The translations under genes were made by a program, and so were the position numbers. This document shows positions 10,515 to 21,017 of a stretch of DNA of 64,000 bases, piece after piece; the stretch's first letter is position 1; every line of letters starts with the position of its first letter. The DNA is from Symbiodinium microadriaticum. Lineage: Eukaryota > Sar > Dinophyceae > Suessiales > Symbiodiniaceae. The stretch spans positions 2,036,799 through 2,100,798 of the forward strand of contig LSRX01000008.1 of NCBI GenBank assembly GCA_001939145.1, read 5' to 3'. A model generated the notes under the pieces. That model searched no databases. It had not been told where the DNA came from and saw only the letters and a list, made by a program, of their open reading frames with translations.

Positions 10515-13500
10515 CTGCGTCGGCTGATGCCCGCCGTGCTCCTTGATGCTATCCAAGTCCCAGGTCACAAGGGATCCATCCTGAGAAAGATTAGGGTCGA
10601 GGGTTTAGGGTTTAGAGAAAGACAGAGACCCAGAGACTCCAAAACCCCTTAATTAAGGAATGTACCTTAAAATCTTATTAGGGTTCCTACTATGATTTAA
10701 GCTCTATTCCTTAATTAAGGGGTTTTGGAGTCTCTGGAGAAGTTTTATGAGGCTTCGGCCACTGCTGCCCTTGGCATCAAAATCGCCCAAAAGCCTTATC
10801 TAGTAGGGTCGTTGGGCCCAAAAGCCTTGAAATATGAGTCCTTTAAGGGTAAGGGCTAGGGATCTAAAAGGTTCTACAAGGAATCTATAAGGTCTATCTT
10901 GGTTCCATCAGGGTTCTACAAAGCTTTGATAAGGGTTCTATAAAAGTTTCGCGAGACAGTTGAGAGCATACCCTGAGGGTGCAAAGGACCCCACAACTAG
11001 GCACGTGGGTTTCGGATGGTAGCAATGTAGGTCACTCTTGGAGGTTTCTGGCTATTAAGCACTTGTACTCTCTTTTTTTTNGGGGGGAGGGGGGCGAGAG
11101 AGGGGGAGAGAGAGAGGGAGAGAGAGAGACAGAGTGAAACAAAAGGGTGGAGACGGGACAGAGTTAGAAGAAATACCTCAATATGGACACCAAATGAGGA
11201 CCCTTCGTAGATAGCAGCCTCACAAAAGGGTATCTATCCAATTCATGTAGAGTAACCCTAGTGTCGCTTCTGGAATGGAAAACTAGGGTTTAGTGTTTTT
11301 TGAAGGTTTAGGTTTAGGGTCCAGGGTTGCAGTAACCCTCAAGTGTCGCTTCTGGAATGGAAAGCCACGGTTTACTGTTTTGTGAAGGTTTAGGTTTAGG
11401 GTCCAGGGTTTGCTGGTCCAGGGTCTAGGTTTAGGATATTAGGGTTTAGGGTTTAGGGGTTTAGGGTTTAGGGTATAGGGTTTAGTGGCCAGAGGGTATC
11501 TTGGACCCTACCTTGCCTGAAGAACCTTCCAGCCCTACTTTACGTCGGGTTACTTTCGAGAAGGATCCTACTACTGGTTGAGGGGTTCTTACATTTGTGG
11601 CCCCTATCTTCTACCACAAACCTCCTAAACCCTAAACACCTAAACACCTAAACCCTAAACCCTGTCTTACTGCAACCTTAACCCCTCGACCCCCAAGCAC
11701 TGAAAATCTCTGCTCCAACAATCTTGCCCCCAAACCCCTGAACAATCTCAACAAACCAAGCACCCTGGATCCTGCTCCCCAACAAGGGGTGCAGGGTTCA
11801 GGGTCAGGGGTTTAGGGTTTAGGGTTTATACCTGCGAATCCAAAAACCTATCGTTTTAAGGGTTCTACCCTCTAATTAAGGGTTTAGGGTTTAGGGTTTG
11901 GGGTCACAGGTAGGGTCTAAACTCAGTCTAAATCCTAAACGGCCCAGGCGTCTTCCATGATGGCCGCGAAGGCCTCCGACGACGAAAGGATCTGCCGCAC
12001 GCCGCCCAGCTCAGCCAAAGCGGCGTCGCTCTCAAGGTTCCTTATGGGCTGCAGGGTTTCCTAGACCCCCCTAAAACCCTAAACCCTAAACCCCTAAACC
12101 CTAAAACCTAAACCCCCCTAACTACTCTATAATATACCCTGTACTAAACACCTACTATTGAGGAAATGAGGACCATAAGGGCTCTAAGAGCCCTTATGAT
12201 ACCTCATTTCCTCAATAGTAGGTATTTAGTACAGGGTATATTAGGGGGTACTTACGGGGGTCCGGGTTGTCTGCGTAGGATTTAGGGTTGAAGGCTTTTA
12301 CGTTTTGGGGCTAAGCAGGGGCTTCAGAGTTTAAAACCAGGGTGGAGTTGAGTAAATAGGGGTTTAGGGTTTAGGGTATCGGTACCTAGTACCTGGTTCG
12401 CTGAAAGCGCGTGCTGTTGCAATAACATAATTGTGTCCTGCATCGGTACTCCAGCCTGTCTATTCGCAATAAGACCCACCAGTACAAGTTGGGATACTCA
12501 GGGCTACTCAGTTTCAGCCATTGCGATTTCACGGTCGGAATCGTCAGTTCGGGATTGTTCCTATAGGTCCTATAGTTTGTTAAAAAAAAATTTAGGGTTT
12601 GGGGTTTAGGCCTTGGTATGTTTTTGGAGGCCCTTTCAAAATCATACATTTTTGTTCCTGCTTGAGAATGTACGGCACTAAGGTTGCAAATCTTGTCCAA
12701 AAACGGCCAGGTTAAATGCTTAAGTCTAGCAACCCTTGACCCTTTCCCTGAACAAAGTGTAATCCCAACCCTAAACACCCTAAACCATTGACCATGAATC
12801 CTAAGCAAACTATAAGCTTATAACCCTAAACCCTAAGTCGGGGTCTGGAGTACTTTGGACGATGGGTTTCCGAGGAGAAGTAAGGGTTAGCCGTTAATCT
12901 TTGGGGGTATGTAGGATATAGTACCAACCAAAGCTAACTTTAGGGTTTAGGGTTTAGGACGCTAAAGCTTCTGTGAATAGTTTGGTTCTTGCAGTTCTGT
13001 TCTCTCCGCAACTCAACTGACGGCTATTCGAACAAGAAGGACGGTGTCGGATATACTCTTTGAAACAGAGATTACTAGAAGGTAATAGAAAACGGTACCA
13101 TGAGCCAGACGAGCACCAAGTTTCATCACTGGCAGAAAAACTGCGTGAAGAAGACTGGAGAGAAAACTATCAATCTGGGGGCCTTGCAAAGAAAGAATTC
13201 GAATAGAGCTTGTGGACATGTTCGCCTAAAGCACAGTATTGGTAGTTCTTCAAGCTTCTAAAATGCAGTATAGTGCTATAAATACTCAACGGTCGCCTAG
13301 GCTCTTCCATGTAACAATGGGGCCATCAACGAGGATCCAAGCACTCGATGGCAGAGATACGGCTTCGACCAGATTGGTGCTGGTGAACCGCTTTGGGGAG
13401 CCGTCCTTACGTGTCCCGTCTTTTTAGCGGATTTAAAGGTCAACATTTTGGACTAACAGGAGTTGCCCCAAACATCTTAAAGGCTTAAAGGTTATCTACT

Positions 13501-16500
13501 CTGCTGCTAGGTGTCTGTGGGCCGTTTCGATTCCAGAGACTCTCCCCAAGTCACCAGGGATCCGTCGGCAAGGTTGGCAAGAAAAGCACGATCCGTAGCA
13601 TCTATCTGCAAGACCTTCTGAAGCGGGCGCTGCACTGTCTGGCAGAGGCCCCCGTAGAGTCTGCTACCCCATGTTGCGACGGAGCCATCAGCAAGGATGG
13701 CAGCAAAGGCGCTGTCCGTGGCTCGGATATCTTGCACATTCCGAAGCTTCTCCTTTATGGCACTGCTGTCACCGCCATCATCGGCGCGGCCCCAAGTCAA
13801 GACCGAGCCATCTGCAAGGATAGCAGCGAAGGCGCCGTGGGATGACCGAAGTTTCTTCACATCGCGCAGCTGATCCCGGACGGAACTATTGTCCCCACCG
13901 TGACGGGAGGAGCCCCAGGCAACCTGCGTTCTTTCGAAGGAAGGAGGGTATAGTTCTTAAAATTAGGGTCCCTTTTTTAGAAAATAGGTCCCCGAAAGAG
14001 TACGGCAGGCTGATAAAAAGGACCCTCAGCAGAGAACTACTCAGGAACTATATTCAAGATACCACCTGACCATAGGCAGACCTTTGACGACAGCACTTGA
14101 GCTAAGTGGCGTTCAACCGTTGCAAATTCCTGACAAAGAACCTGATTGAATCCTTGTGAAGCTCTATCAAACCTAAGTTTCCTGAAAAGACCCAGCAACC
14201 ACAGAGCCATCTCCAAGGACGGCTGCAAACGCGCCGCCCCGAGCCGCATGGATTTCCCGAACATCTCGAAGCTTTCCTTGCACTGCTTTGCAGTCTCCTC
14301 GGCTGTTGTCAGTTTGCTTAAGGGCTCTAGAGTGTAAAATCCAGGACTCTATAGAGAAGAATTAGACGGACTGTTAAGTGATGTTTTCCTACTTTAGCGG
14401 TTGTAAAGAAGTTCGATTTGAGTTACCACAGAAAGGGCAGGCAATTTGCGACTGGACGTCCTGATTTCGGCACCCTAAACCCTCACCACGACTGCGAGGG
14501 CACCTTCAAATAAATTCCTGACCAAGAACCCCTGCAGTAAAAGTATCCAAGAAAAAAACTTAAAGTAAGTCCTTTTGAATAAATAATTAACCTACACTAT
14601 ACAAAAATTCTTATAAAGCCCTCATCCAGCAAAACCCAATCCATAGTGAACCTTAGTACCTTGCAAAATTTGAACTGCCGCAGGGACAAATGCAGCCAAA
14701 GACTAAAGACATATTCCAAATGCCACTAGATCTGACTCAATGTCCTTAACAACCATCCCAGTCTCCGCCATCGTAGCCGCTGCCCCAAGTTCTCACAGAT
14801 CCGTCCGTCAGGACTGCCGCAAAGGCGCGGTCTGTGGCCTCTATCCTTGGTTGAAATTTAAACCCTAAGCCCTAAACCTCTGAGTAGTTCCTTTTTGGGA
14901 TTACCTTATAGAATTCTAAATATAAACCATGAAAAGGAACTACTTAGGGGCCTATGGGTAAACCCTAAACCCCTAAACCCTAAACTAAGAAACAGACTCA
15001 AGGTCTCTAAATGAGCTTCCAAGGCTTCTAAGGTGTGGAAAGCCTAGGGGTCTGAAGGCCAGGCTTGATTGAGGACACCAACAGAATACAAATGAGTAGT
15101 TCTCTTAATTAGGGTCACGGTTTAGGGTTTAGGGTTGAGGGTTCAGGGTTTAGGGCTTAGGGCCGTTTAGGGTCCCTTTTTGGGGTCCTTTGTACAAGGG
15201 TGCCGTACTATATTGGGGACCTAAAGAAGTGAAACACACACATATCTCAAAGCCCTAGTGGCGAACCAGAAGAAAGCCACCCTAAACCCTAATGTAGGGG
15301 ACTTAAAAATTAGATCAGGGTTTTGTGGGGTTCCTTATTATATTATAAGCATAGTATAATATACTCCAAACTCCCATTCTAATTATTCAGGCTTCTAGCC
15401 CTAATCCCTAAACCCAAAGCCAGGTATCTCTTGCACGTGATGGAGGTCGTCCCTCACCCCGATGCTGTCGCCACCGTAGTCGGAATCGCCCCAAGTCACC
15501 ACCTTAAGGACGAAAAGAGCCCTAAAAGGGTTTTGGGTTTTCGGGTTTAGGATACGGTTCAGATGCTATATTGGAAGTCATAGCATTAAGGGTATAGGCG
15601 CCCCTACTTTTAAGGCTGATGTGCTCCCCAAGGCACTGACCCGTCGTGTAGCATGGCAGCGAAAGCAAAGCCGGTAGCTTTTATCTGCCTGGGTTGTGTT
15701 TAAAGGGATTTCATTTAAGCTAGCAGAATAAAGAACCCATAATATTATGTACTGTAGATCCCTACTATGGTAATTTAAATCTAAACCCTAAACCCTAAGC
15801 CTTAAACCCCAAACCCTGAACCCTAAACCCTAAACCCTAAATAAAAGCACCCAGCTGCGAAACCTTGTAAAGCCGATCCTGGCTTGGCTGCCGCGTTCAA
15901 CGGCCGTTTAGGGTGGCTTTTGGGGGGCTTTGAGTTTAGTGCTTTAGGGTTTTAGGGTTTAGGGTTTAGGGTTTTAGGGTTTAGGGTTTAGGGTTTAGGG
16001 TTTTAGGGTTCTAGGGTTTTAGGGTTTTAGGGTTTTACGGTTTTAGGGCTTAGGGTTAGGGTTTAGGGTTTAGGGCTTTAGGGTTTTAAGGTTTAGAGCT
16101 TTGGGCTTATGGCTTCAGAGCTTTGGGTTTAGCCAAGGGCGAAGGGCGCTGGGGGTTTACAAGACTTTGGGGTTTGGGGCTTCGGGCCTGTGGGACTGAG
16201 GGGCTGCGTGAGGGCTTTAGGGTTTAACTGTCTCAGGGCTTTGAGAATAAGTAACTAGAGGAAGGCTACATCGACTGAGGTATGCAGCCTCTAGAAAGTG
16301 TAAGGGATGTGCTTCTATTGCATTTTGAAGTAAGTAGAGTATCCGGTTGCTGTTTAATTCTCCCCACGCCGGACAGCCTCAAAACCTCGGATATAAGACC
16401 CCCAAGATACTAACCCAAAGAGCGACCGGCTGCCACTGAGGTTTAGAGTTTAGACGCTGGAGCCTTAAGCCCCCAACCACTGAACCCCTAAACCCTAAAC

Positions 16501-17855
16501 CCCTAAACCCCTTAATTAGGCCCTGAACCGTGAGAACCCCCTCGCTCCTGGACGGAGCTGCTGTCGCCACCAGTCTCACTGCGCCCCCAAGTTACCACGG
16601 ACCCATCGCCGAGGAGAGCTGCGAACCTTCAGTTTATGAGTTGAGAGCTTCTGGGTTTCGGGGTTTAGGGTCTAGTAGGGCTTGGATTTCAGGTTTAGGG
16701 GTTCAGGGCTGGGGCTTTTTTTGGGGTTAGGGCTTGGGTGCTTTTTGGGTAGTTTAAGACTGAAGACAAAGAGTTTGGGGTTCAGGAGTTTGGGGCTTCG
16801 GGGGTTTAGGGATTAGGGTTTAGGCTTTACTGTAATGTAGCCCTAAGGATCTAAGAGCCCAGGCATCCATACAGTTGGGTACTGTGAAGTTGATAGCAAG
16901 GCTCGGTACTCTCCTTTGCAAGAGCTCCGATTCCCCTAAACCCTGAACCCTAAACCCTGAACACTAAACCCTAAACCCTGAACCCTAAACCCAACACCCT
17001 AAACCTTAAACCGGTGGTTTAAGGAATAGTAACCTTCGGGCAGGATATGGGGTTTTGCAGGGTCCTGAGCCCAAAGAGGGTTTAGGGTTTAGGGTCTATA
17101 GGGTTTGAACAAGTTAACTCTGTGTTCCGCTCAGGCACGCCCCATGAGTGGCTGAGACCTGACGCACATTCAGCAGCCGATGTTGGACAGAGCTGCTGTC
17201 GCCGCCGGAGTTGGGATTGCCCCAGCTTACCAAAGACCCATCCTCTTAGGGTTCAGGGTTTAGGTTTAGGGTTTAGGGTTAGGTGGTAACCTATTTTGCG
17301 GTTGGAACCCTATAGTAAGCAGGAAAGGGGCTAACACAACCGGTACAATCCCGGGTGTATAGGTAAGTATTGGGCGTGTAGTTTACGGTTTAGGGCTTAG
17401 GCTTTAGGCCACAAGGACATTCTCAAGAGCAGTCGAGCGACACCAAGCACGGCTGCAAAGGCAGAGGCTGTAGCTGCCATGCTTGTCTCGCGCAGATGCA
17501 AGGTCAAAACATCTCCCGTCCTCAAACTTGCCTGGCCAACAGTCAAGGCTCCATGTAGGATGTCCCCAGATGCATTGAGCAGCATGCCCCTTCCGGTTTG
17601 CAGGGCCTTCTGCGCCTGGAGTTTCAGCTCCTCCATGGTCCAAGATGCCTGGAACTCAGGAGTACAGAGTCCCCAGTTTAGGGTTTAGGGTTTAGGGCTT
17701 AGACCCATTCCCAAGCCCACAGCTCTCCGCCGAACCCTCAGGATAGGAAAAGAAAAGGAAGACATCGGAGATGATAACCACCTCCAAGGGGCAGTGGCCG
17801 TGACTTGCACGGCTCTGCCACTCAGTAGTGTCACTTCGAGAATCACACAGGACAT
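10515..17855 (-). CDS. Ubiquitin-like plus RCC1-like repeat protein, multi-exon
   Basis: The start is ATG at 17855 (MSCVILEVTLLSGRAVQ). The next exon, from about 17651 to 17442, continues a ubiquitin-like fold: SWTMEELKLQAQKAL, then LLNASGDILHG and GDVLTLHL. RCC1-like repeats of about 50 residues follow, each with AFAAxLxDGSxVTWG, GGDSS and a VQxI motif. Exons with repeats: 17242-17139, 16626 to about 16541, 15688-15637, 15502-15429, 14845-14754, 14302-14200, 13923-13507, about 13375-13286, about 12031-11941 and 10580-10515. Ubiquitin-like/RCC1-like fusions are common predicted proteins in dinoflagellates; the role is unknown, and a chromatin or ubiquitin scaffold is only inference. Exon 13923-13507 reaches a stop, yet degenerate repeats (DGPIVTW, AFAAIMEDA, DGSLVTWD) continue downstream, so it probably splices before the stop. 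Junctions after 16541 and 14754 are not phase-resolved; a microexon or decay is possible. Confidence 0.88.
10628..10731. mobile_element. Family 6 TIR element
   Basis: CAGAGACTCCAAAACCCC and its reverse complement around an AT-rich centre; in an RCC1-like gene intron. Confidence 0.85.
10768..10862 (+). repeat. Dispersed repeat 'GCATCAAAATAGCCC'
   Basis: Contains two AAAGCCTT boxes, GGGCCCAAAAGCC and a TCCTTTAAGGGTAAGGG end. It recurs at 43191-43278 (same strand) and 41755-41836 (opposite strand). Confidence 0.7.
12128..12243. repeat. Near-perfect palindrome, arms about 57 bp
   Basis: The left arm starts TAATATACCCTGTACTAAA and the right arm is its reverse complement with only about four mismatches and almost no loop. 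It lies inside an intron of the RCC1-like gene. It has the look of a young terminal-inverted-repeat element and would fold into one long hairpin in RNA. Confidence 0.85.
12386..12808 (-). other. Open stretch inside the RCC1-like gene, unassigned
   Basis: The minus strand is open for 140 codons, but the middle is heptamer sequence. The two outer parts (ending ICNLSAVHSQAGTKMYDFE, and SQWLKLSSPEYPNLYWW) look protein-like and may be exons; neither shows an RCC1 motif or clear splice sites. Confidence 0.3.
13950..14048. mobile_element. Family 7 element inside an RCC1-like intron
   Basis: AGTTCTTAAAATTAGGGTCCC ends at AGAGAACTACTC. It is part of the 276-nt intron 13924-14199, whose borders carry the repeat GTTGC. 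Confidence 0.7.
14878..14960. mobile_element. Family 3 TIR element
   Basis: Ends TGAGTAGTTCCTTTTT and AAGGAACTACTTAGGGGCC. Lies in the intron between RCC1-like exons 15429 and 14845. Confidence 0.75.
15095..15215. mobile_element. Family 7 element with a heptamer insertion
   Basis: AGTTCTCTTAATTAGGGTC, a heptamer block, then AAGGGTGCCGTACTATATT. Lies in the RCC1-like intron 14846-15428. Confidence 0.7.
15291..15397. mobile_element. Family 8 TIR element in an RCC1-like intron
   Basis: TAGGGGACTTAAAAATTAGA to TCTAATTATTCAGGCTTCTA around a TATTATATTATAAGC core. Confidence 0.8.
15503..15636 (-). mobile_element. Family 1 TIR element acting as an intron
   Basis: This 134-bp element is exactly the intron between two RCC1-like exons. 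On the minus strand it starts TCA|GTGCCTTGGGG and ends CGTCCTTAAG|GTGGTG. Removing it joins MLHDGS to VVTWGDSDYGG, the canonical repeat sequence, in frame. The CCTTAAGG terminal repeat supplies the AG acceptor. Confidence 0.85.
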
Positions 17856-18304
17856 GGCGAGAAAGGGTGGGGTTCTGACTCGCTATCTAAGATCTGCGCC
17901 TTCCCAGTGAAGTGAAACAATCTCGGAGTTACAAGTTTGGGATACAACTGCCCTGACGAAAACTGCTGTGCTGAAACAGCAATTGAGAGCAGGAATCCCA
18001 TAGTTTACGATGTACACGACTTTCAAGATAACCCTAGTATCTAAAGAGTTACCAATACTATTCTAGGATTCATTATAGTACCATGTACCCCAAAACCCTA
18101 TTTTTTGAGGCCCCTAGATTAAACCTTGAACCCCAAGATTTCAGGGTACCAGGGTCAGTGGCGAAGAGCCCAGCAGCTGCGGCTTGGAGGACTTGAGCTC
18201 TTGTGACAAGAGGTAGAGAGGGTTTTCAGGGTTCTAGGGTTTAGGGTTTCGGGGTGGGAGAGAGGGTTTGTTCAACTTAGGGTTCTAGGGTCAACTTAGG
18301 GTTC
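17856..18304. other. Upstream of the RCC1-like gene
   Basis: A heptamer-poor stretch of about 250 bp follows the ATG at 17855, as expected for a 5' leader or promoter. No TATA-like or other promoter motif is recognisable; dinoflagellate promoters usually lack one. Confidence 0.4.
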
Positions 18305-18400
18305 TAGGGATATAGACCCTCTCTATAAAGTTGCTTTTAAGAGAGCCAACAGTGGGGTTCAGAAGGGGTCCCCTTTAATGGGGTCTCCCTCATACTACCT
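18305..18400. mobile_element. Family 5 element
   Basis: GGGATATAGACCCTCTC ... AAGAGAGCCA ... GGGGTCTCCCT, matching the copy at 46250-46362 over most of its length. Confidence 0.7.
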
Positions 18401-18422
18401 TGGACCGTCAGGTACCCCATAC

Positions 18423-18520
18423 GGTTGATGATATAAATCCTGCATTCCCCATAGTATGGGTTATACCAGAATTCCCATAGTTTAGGGTCCTTAAGGTAAT
18501 GCAGGATTTATATCATCACC
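18423..18520. mobile_element. Family 4 TIR element, probably intronic
   Basis: TTGATGATATAAATCCTGC and its reverse complement, enclosing GGGTCCTTAAGG. Its right border ATCATCACCAG coincides with the acceptor of the exon at 18523. Confidence 0.8.
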
Positions 18521-18522
18521 AG

Positions 18523-18763
18523 TATCTCTCTAAAGCCGCACCTTTGTCCGCAAATGCCTCACTCGAAGCCTCAACCTGGTACAATTAAAGGAAACTGCAG
18601 GTGGGGAGTTTAGGGTATATAGGGCTGCTTTTCGGCTTCTATTAGGTTTGTAGACCTTCTATAAGTCCTATAACGGTAGCTACCCACCTGAAAATGTCCT
18701 AGGTACAAGGCCGGCAGAAAATCGCGTGTTTTCCTGGAGTCCCTCATACTTCTGCAGTCAGTT
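18523..18763 (+). CDS. Two plus-strand exons split by an introner
   Basis: Exon 18523-18578 (acceptor CACCAG|TATCTC) and an exon from 18703 join as YLSKAAPLSANASLEAS-TWYK-AGRKSRVFLESLILLQS. The junction falls inside the tryptophan codon and keeps the frame open. The 124-nt intron is a family 2 element plus one copy of its target duplication. The second exon ends either at a GT near TCA|GTTTCT (about 18757) or at the stop shortly after. The acceptor of the first exon coincides with the right end of a family 4 element. The protein family was not recognised; the joined peptide is rich in alanine, leucine and serine. Confidence 0.55.
18585..18701 (+). mobile_element. Family 2 TIR element acting as an intron, with target duplication
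   Basis: Starts TTAAAGGAAACTGCAGGTGG and ends CCCACCTGAAAATGTCCTA. It is flanked by GGTACAA on both sides (18578-18584 and 18702-18708). The left duplication provides donor G|GTACAA; the final A of the element plus the first G of the right duplication make the AG acceptor. Splicing restores the original exon exactly. Confidence 0.85.
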
Positions 18764-19619
18764 TCTATTCGAGACTAGCAGGATTGCAGGTTCACAGTGA
18801 AGATTCTCCCTATAAGCCCTACAAACCCTGAACCCTAAACCCTACTTTCGAAAGTCTAGGCGGTTCTCGGGCGAAACGCCAAGTCCGAAACTCGAGGCCA
18901 CAACGATTTCACGACCCGGGGACCACGCAACGACAACACAGAACACCCTAGACCTATACTCTGCCTGTAGCCGAGAAGCCCTACCTTTTTAAAGGTTCCT
19001 CATCATGGCTCCAAAATATAGTCCCTCAAAAAAGGTAGGTCTTTTGGGCCGCAGGTATAGGCGAAGAACTAAACCAGATCCCGAAACCCTCAAGCCTGAA
19101 CCCTAAAACCCTAAACCCTAAACCCTCAAGCCTAAACCCTAAGCCCCTAAATCCTAAACCCCTAAACCCCTAAACCCCGAAACCCCTAGACCCTAAACCC
19201 GAAACCCCTTGAAACCGCGGTAGCGCTTCCAAAGCCCGCCTGGTATGTCAGATTGCTCACTGTGGCCTTGCCAGGTGGGGTTTAGGGTGTAGGCCTGATA
19301 GCTTGGGTTTAGGGTTTAGGATTTCTGAGTTCAGGGTTTAGAGGGCTTATGGGGTTTAGAGTTTGCCCCTGATACCTTGGGTTTAGGGTTTCAGGGTTTA
19401 GGGTTTAGGATTTCTGAGGTTAGGGGTTTGGGCCCTCCCGGCTTGAAGGTGTCGGGGATTAGTGGCTTATGCATACATGCATACATACATGCATACATGT
19501 ATATATCACACTCGCTCAGAAGCTGTAGGGCAACACGCTATCTAGTACTTAGCATGATTCCTCCAGCCTCCTCCGAGACCTACAGCACCATGCCCCAAAA
19601 CCTGTTCCAAAAAATCCGC
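18764..19619. other. Heptamers and one hairpin
   Basis: A hairpin element at about 18960-19047 (ends CCTATACTCTGCCTGTAGCC and GGGCCGCAGGTATAGG), dense heptamers at 19080-19210, and an ATAC/ATGC-rich tract near 19470-19505. Confidence 0.5.
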
Positions 19620-20244
19620 GGCCCCGCTCCGACTTGGGAGGCTAATGGCAGTGTCATCAGTTACTGGAACGGGAAGCCCGCAGACCCAGCGCCGTAGAGC
19701 CAACACCCGAAGCATCCTGAAGGCCGCTAAGCGGTTTCCAATCATGGGGCCGAGTCGGAGTGGTGTACCTTCGTCGTGTGGCACAAGACATTCTTCATGG
19801 TGCGTACATCAAGGGTTACACCCCGCGGATCAAGGAGGCTAACGATGGGCAGATGTGTGTCCTGGATCTGAAATCGATCTATCCCGAGCCGATGGACGCA
19901 CAAACGCCCCTCAGTGCTGCAAGAGTTCGGCGATCATGCCTGGCCTGCCTTCGCACTTGCTCATGCGCCGTCCAGAACTCGTTGATTTGTTTCTGAGCTT
20001 GGTGTTCGCCCCTTACCAAAAAGACCCCAACACCAAAATGGGCGCCTTATAGGGTATTTAGGGTTTAGGGTTTAAGTTAAAGGAAACTACAGGTGGGTAG
20101 TTTAGGGTATCTAGGGCTTCTATAAGGCTTCTATAAGGTATATAGACCTTCTATAGAAGGCTCCTATAACGGTAACTACCCACCTGAAGATGTCCCAGAC
20201 CCGGAAGCTGAAACGTTTGGCTCGAGCTATCCAGCAGCTAATGG
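19620..20244 (+). CDS. Plus-strand coding-like region, unassigned, frame-broken
   Basis: Heptamer-free from about 19500 to 20050. One plus frame gives ISYWNGKPADPAP then a stop; another reads VYLRRVAQDILHGAYIKG, then CVLDLKSIYPEPMD; a third ends LVFAPYQKDPNTKMGAL. A clean exon, 20199-20244 (TRKLKRLARAIQQLM), follows the family 2 element. The shifts between frames mean either unseen short introns or a decayed gene. I considered a JmjC-like reading of FPIMGPSRSG but could not support it. Confidence 0.35.
20077..20198 (+). mobile_element. Family 2 TIR element next to an exon
   Basis: Same family and orientation as 18585-18701. Its right end gives GATGTCCCAG|ACCCGG, and a plus-strand open exon (TRKLKRLARAIQQLM) starts at that AG, so it probably also supplies a 3' splice site. 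No clear target duplication is left. Confidence 0.75.
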
Positions 20245-21017
20245 GTTCCATAAGTTATGGGATCCTTAAGGGAGGGGGTTCTAAGAGGGGTATACAACCC
20301 AATGATCCCCAATTCTCCCCTTACGCTCCCTAAGGATCCCTAGGACCCTCCCCGCTTGAACCACCCTCCTTAAGGATCCGATAATAGGTACTCAGGGAAC
20401 AAGGCTTTAGAGATTCGGGCTTAGGGATTTAGGGGTTCCGGGTCTTACGTAATGTAGGGGCCTTGATAATTAGAGTAGGGTGTTGGGCTCCTTTTTCGTA
20501 GAGTAAAAGTAATAAGGAACTCTAGTCTAGGGAATAATATGGGTAATTATTTAGGAGGGATCCTTTTCGGCTTACTATGAGGGGTGTTGTTAATTATTTC
20601 TGGCTTCCACAAGTTGTCCGCGAAGCATGAAGATTGGGCAGTGGCATCGCAAATGTCAGGCTTTAAGGCGGTCAGGAAGACGGTCTCAATCGACCGTTGT
20701 CAACAAAGGCCACAGTCACAACCCTTCACGCAAAGCTGATGATAAGCGTGACGAAAGCTCAAAGCCATAGCGTGCTAACAGTGCAACAACTACTGTAAGA
20801 CTATCATCACGCGTAAGCCCTGAACACTCAATGGCAAGAGCAACAATACCGATGACTGGTGGGATTTACTTCAAGCGGCAAGTGTATTCCGAAAAAACCG
20901 AAACACCAACAAGCACTTAAAATATCCGATGGATGTAACACATACCTAAACCCGAACCCCTGCATCCCATAGCCTGGAAAACCCTTAGTGCCCCCCTCCC
21001 CCCCTTCCTTTACTAAG
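20245..21017. other. Element-rich, no gene
   Basis: An inverted repeat at about 20245-20375 (GGATCCTTAAGGGAGG / CCTCCTTAAGGATCC), the family 8 copy at 20451-20556, and a plus-strand frame at 20623-20770 (51 codons from ATG, basic) with no supporting motif. Confidence 0.4.
20451..20556. mobile_element. Family 8 element
   Basis: AATGTAGGGGCCTTGATAAT to GGGTAATTATTTAGGAGGG. Confidence 0.75.

Larger units (their letters stand above)
10581..11940 (-). other. Last intron region of the RCC1-like gene
   Basis: Contains the family 6 element (10628-10731), a short minus-strand open piece (SSGRSLIKLLQ, near 10740-10780), one 'GCATCAAAATAGCCC' repeat (10768-10862), a single N at 11081 beside a G/GA-rich tract, and an 80-bp tandem duplication at about 11250-11410 (unit starts with GTGTCGCTTCTGGAATGG). 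Confidence 0.5.

Noticed and set aside
19700-19800. JmjC-like domain (FPIMGPSRSG)
   Set aside because: Only a few residues fit, and the iron-binding HxD motif does not follow in any frame.
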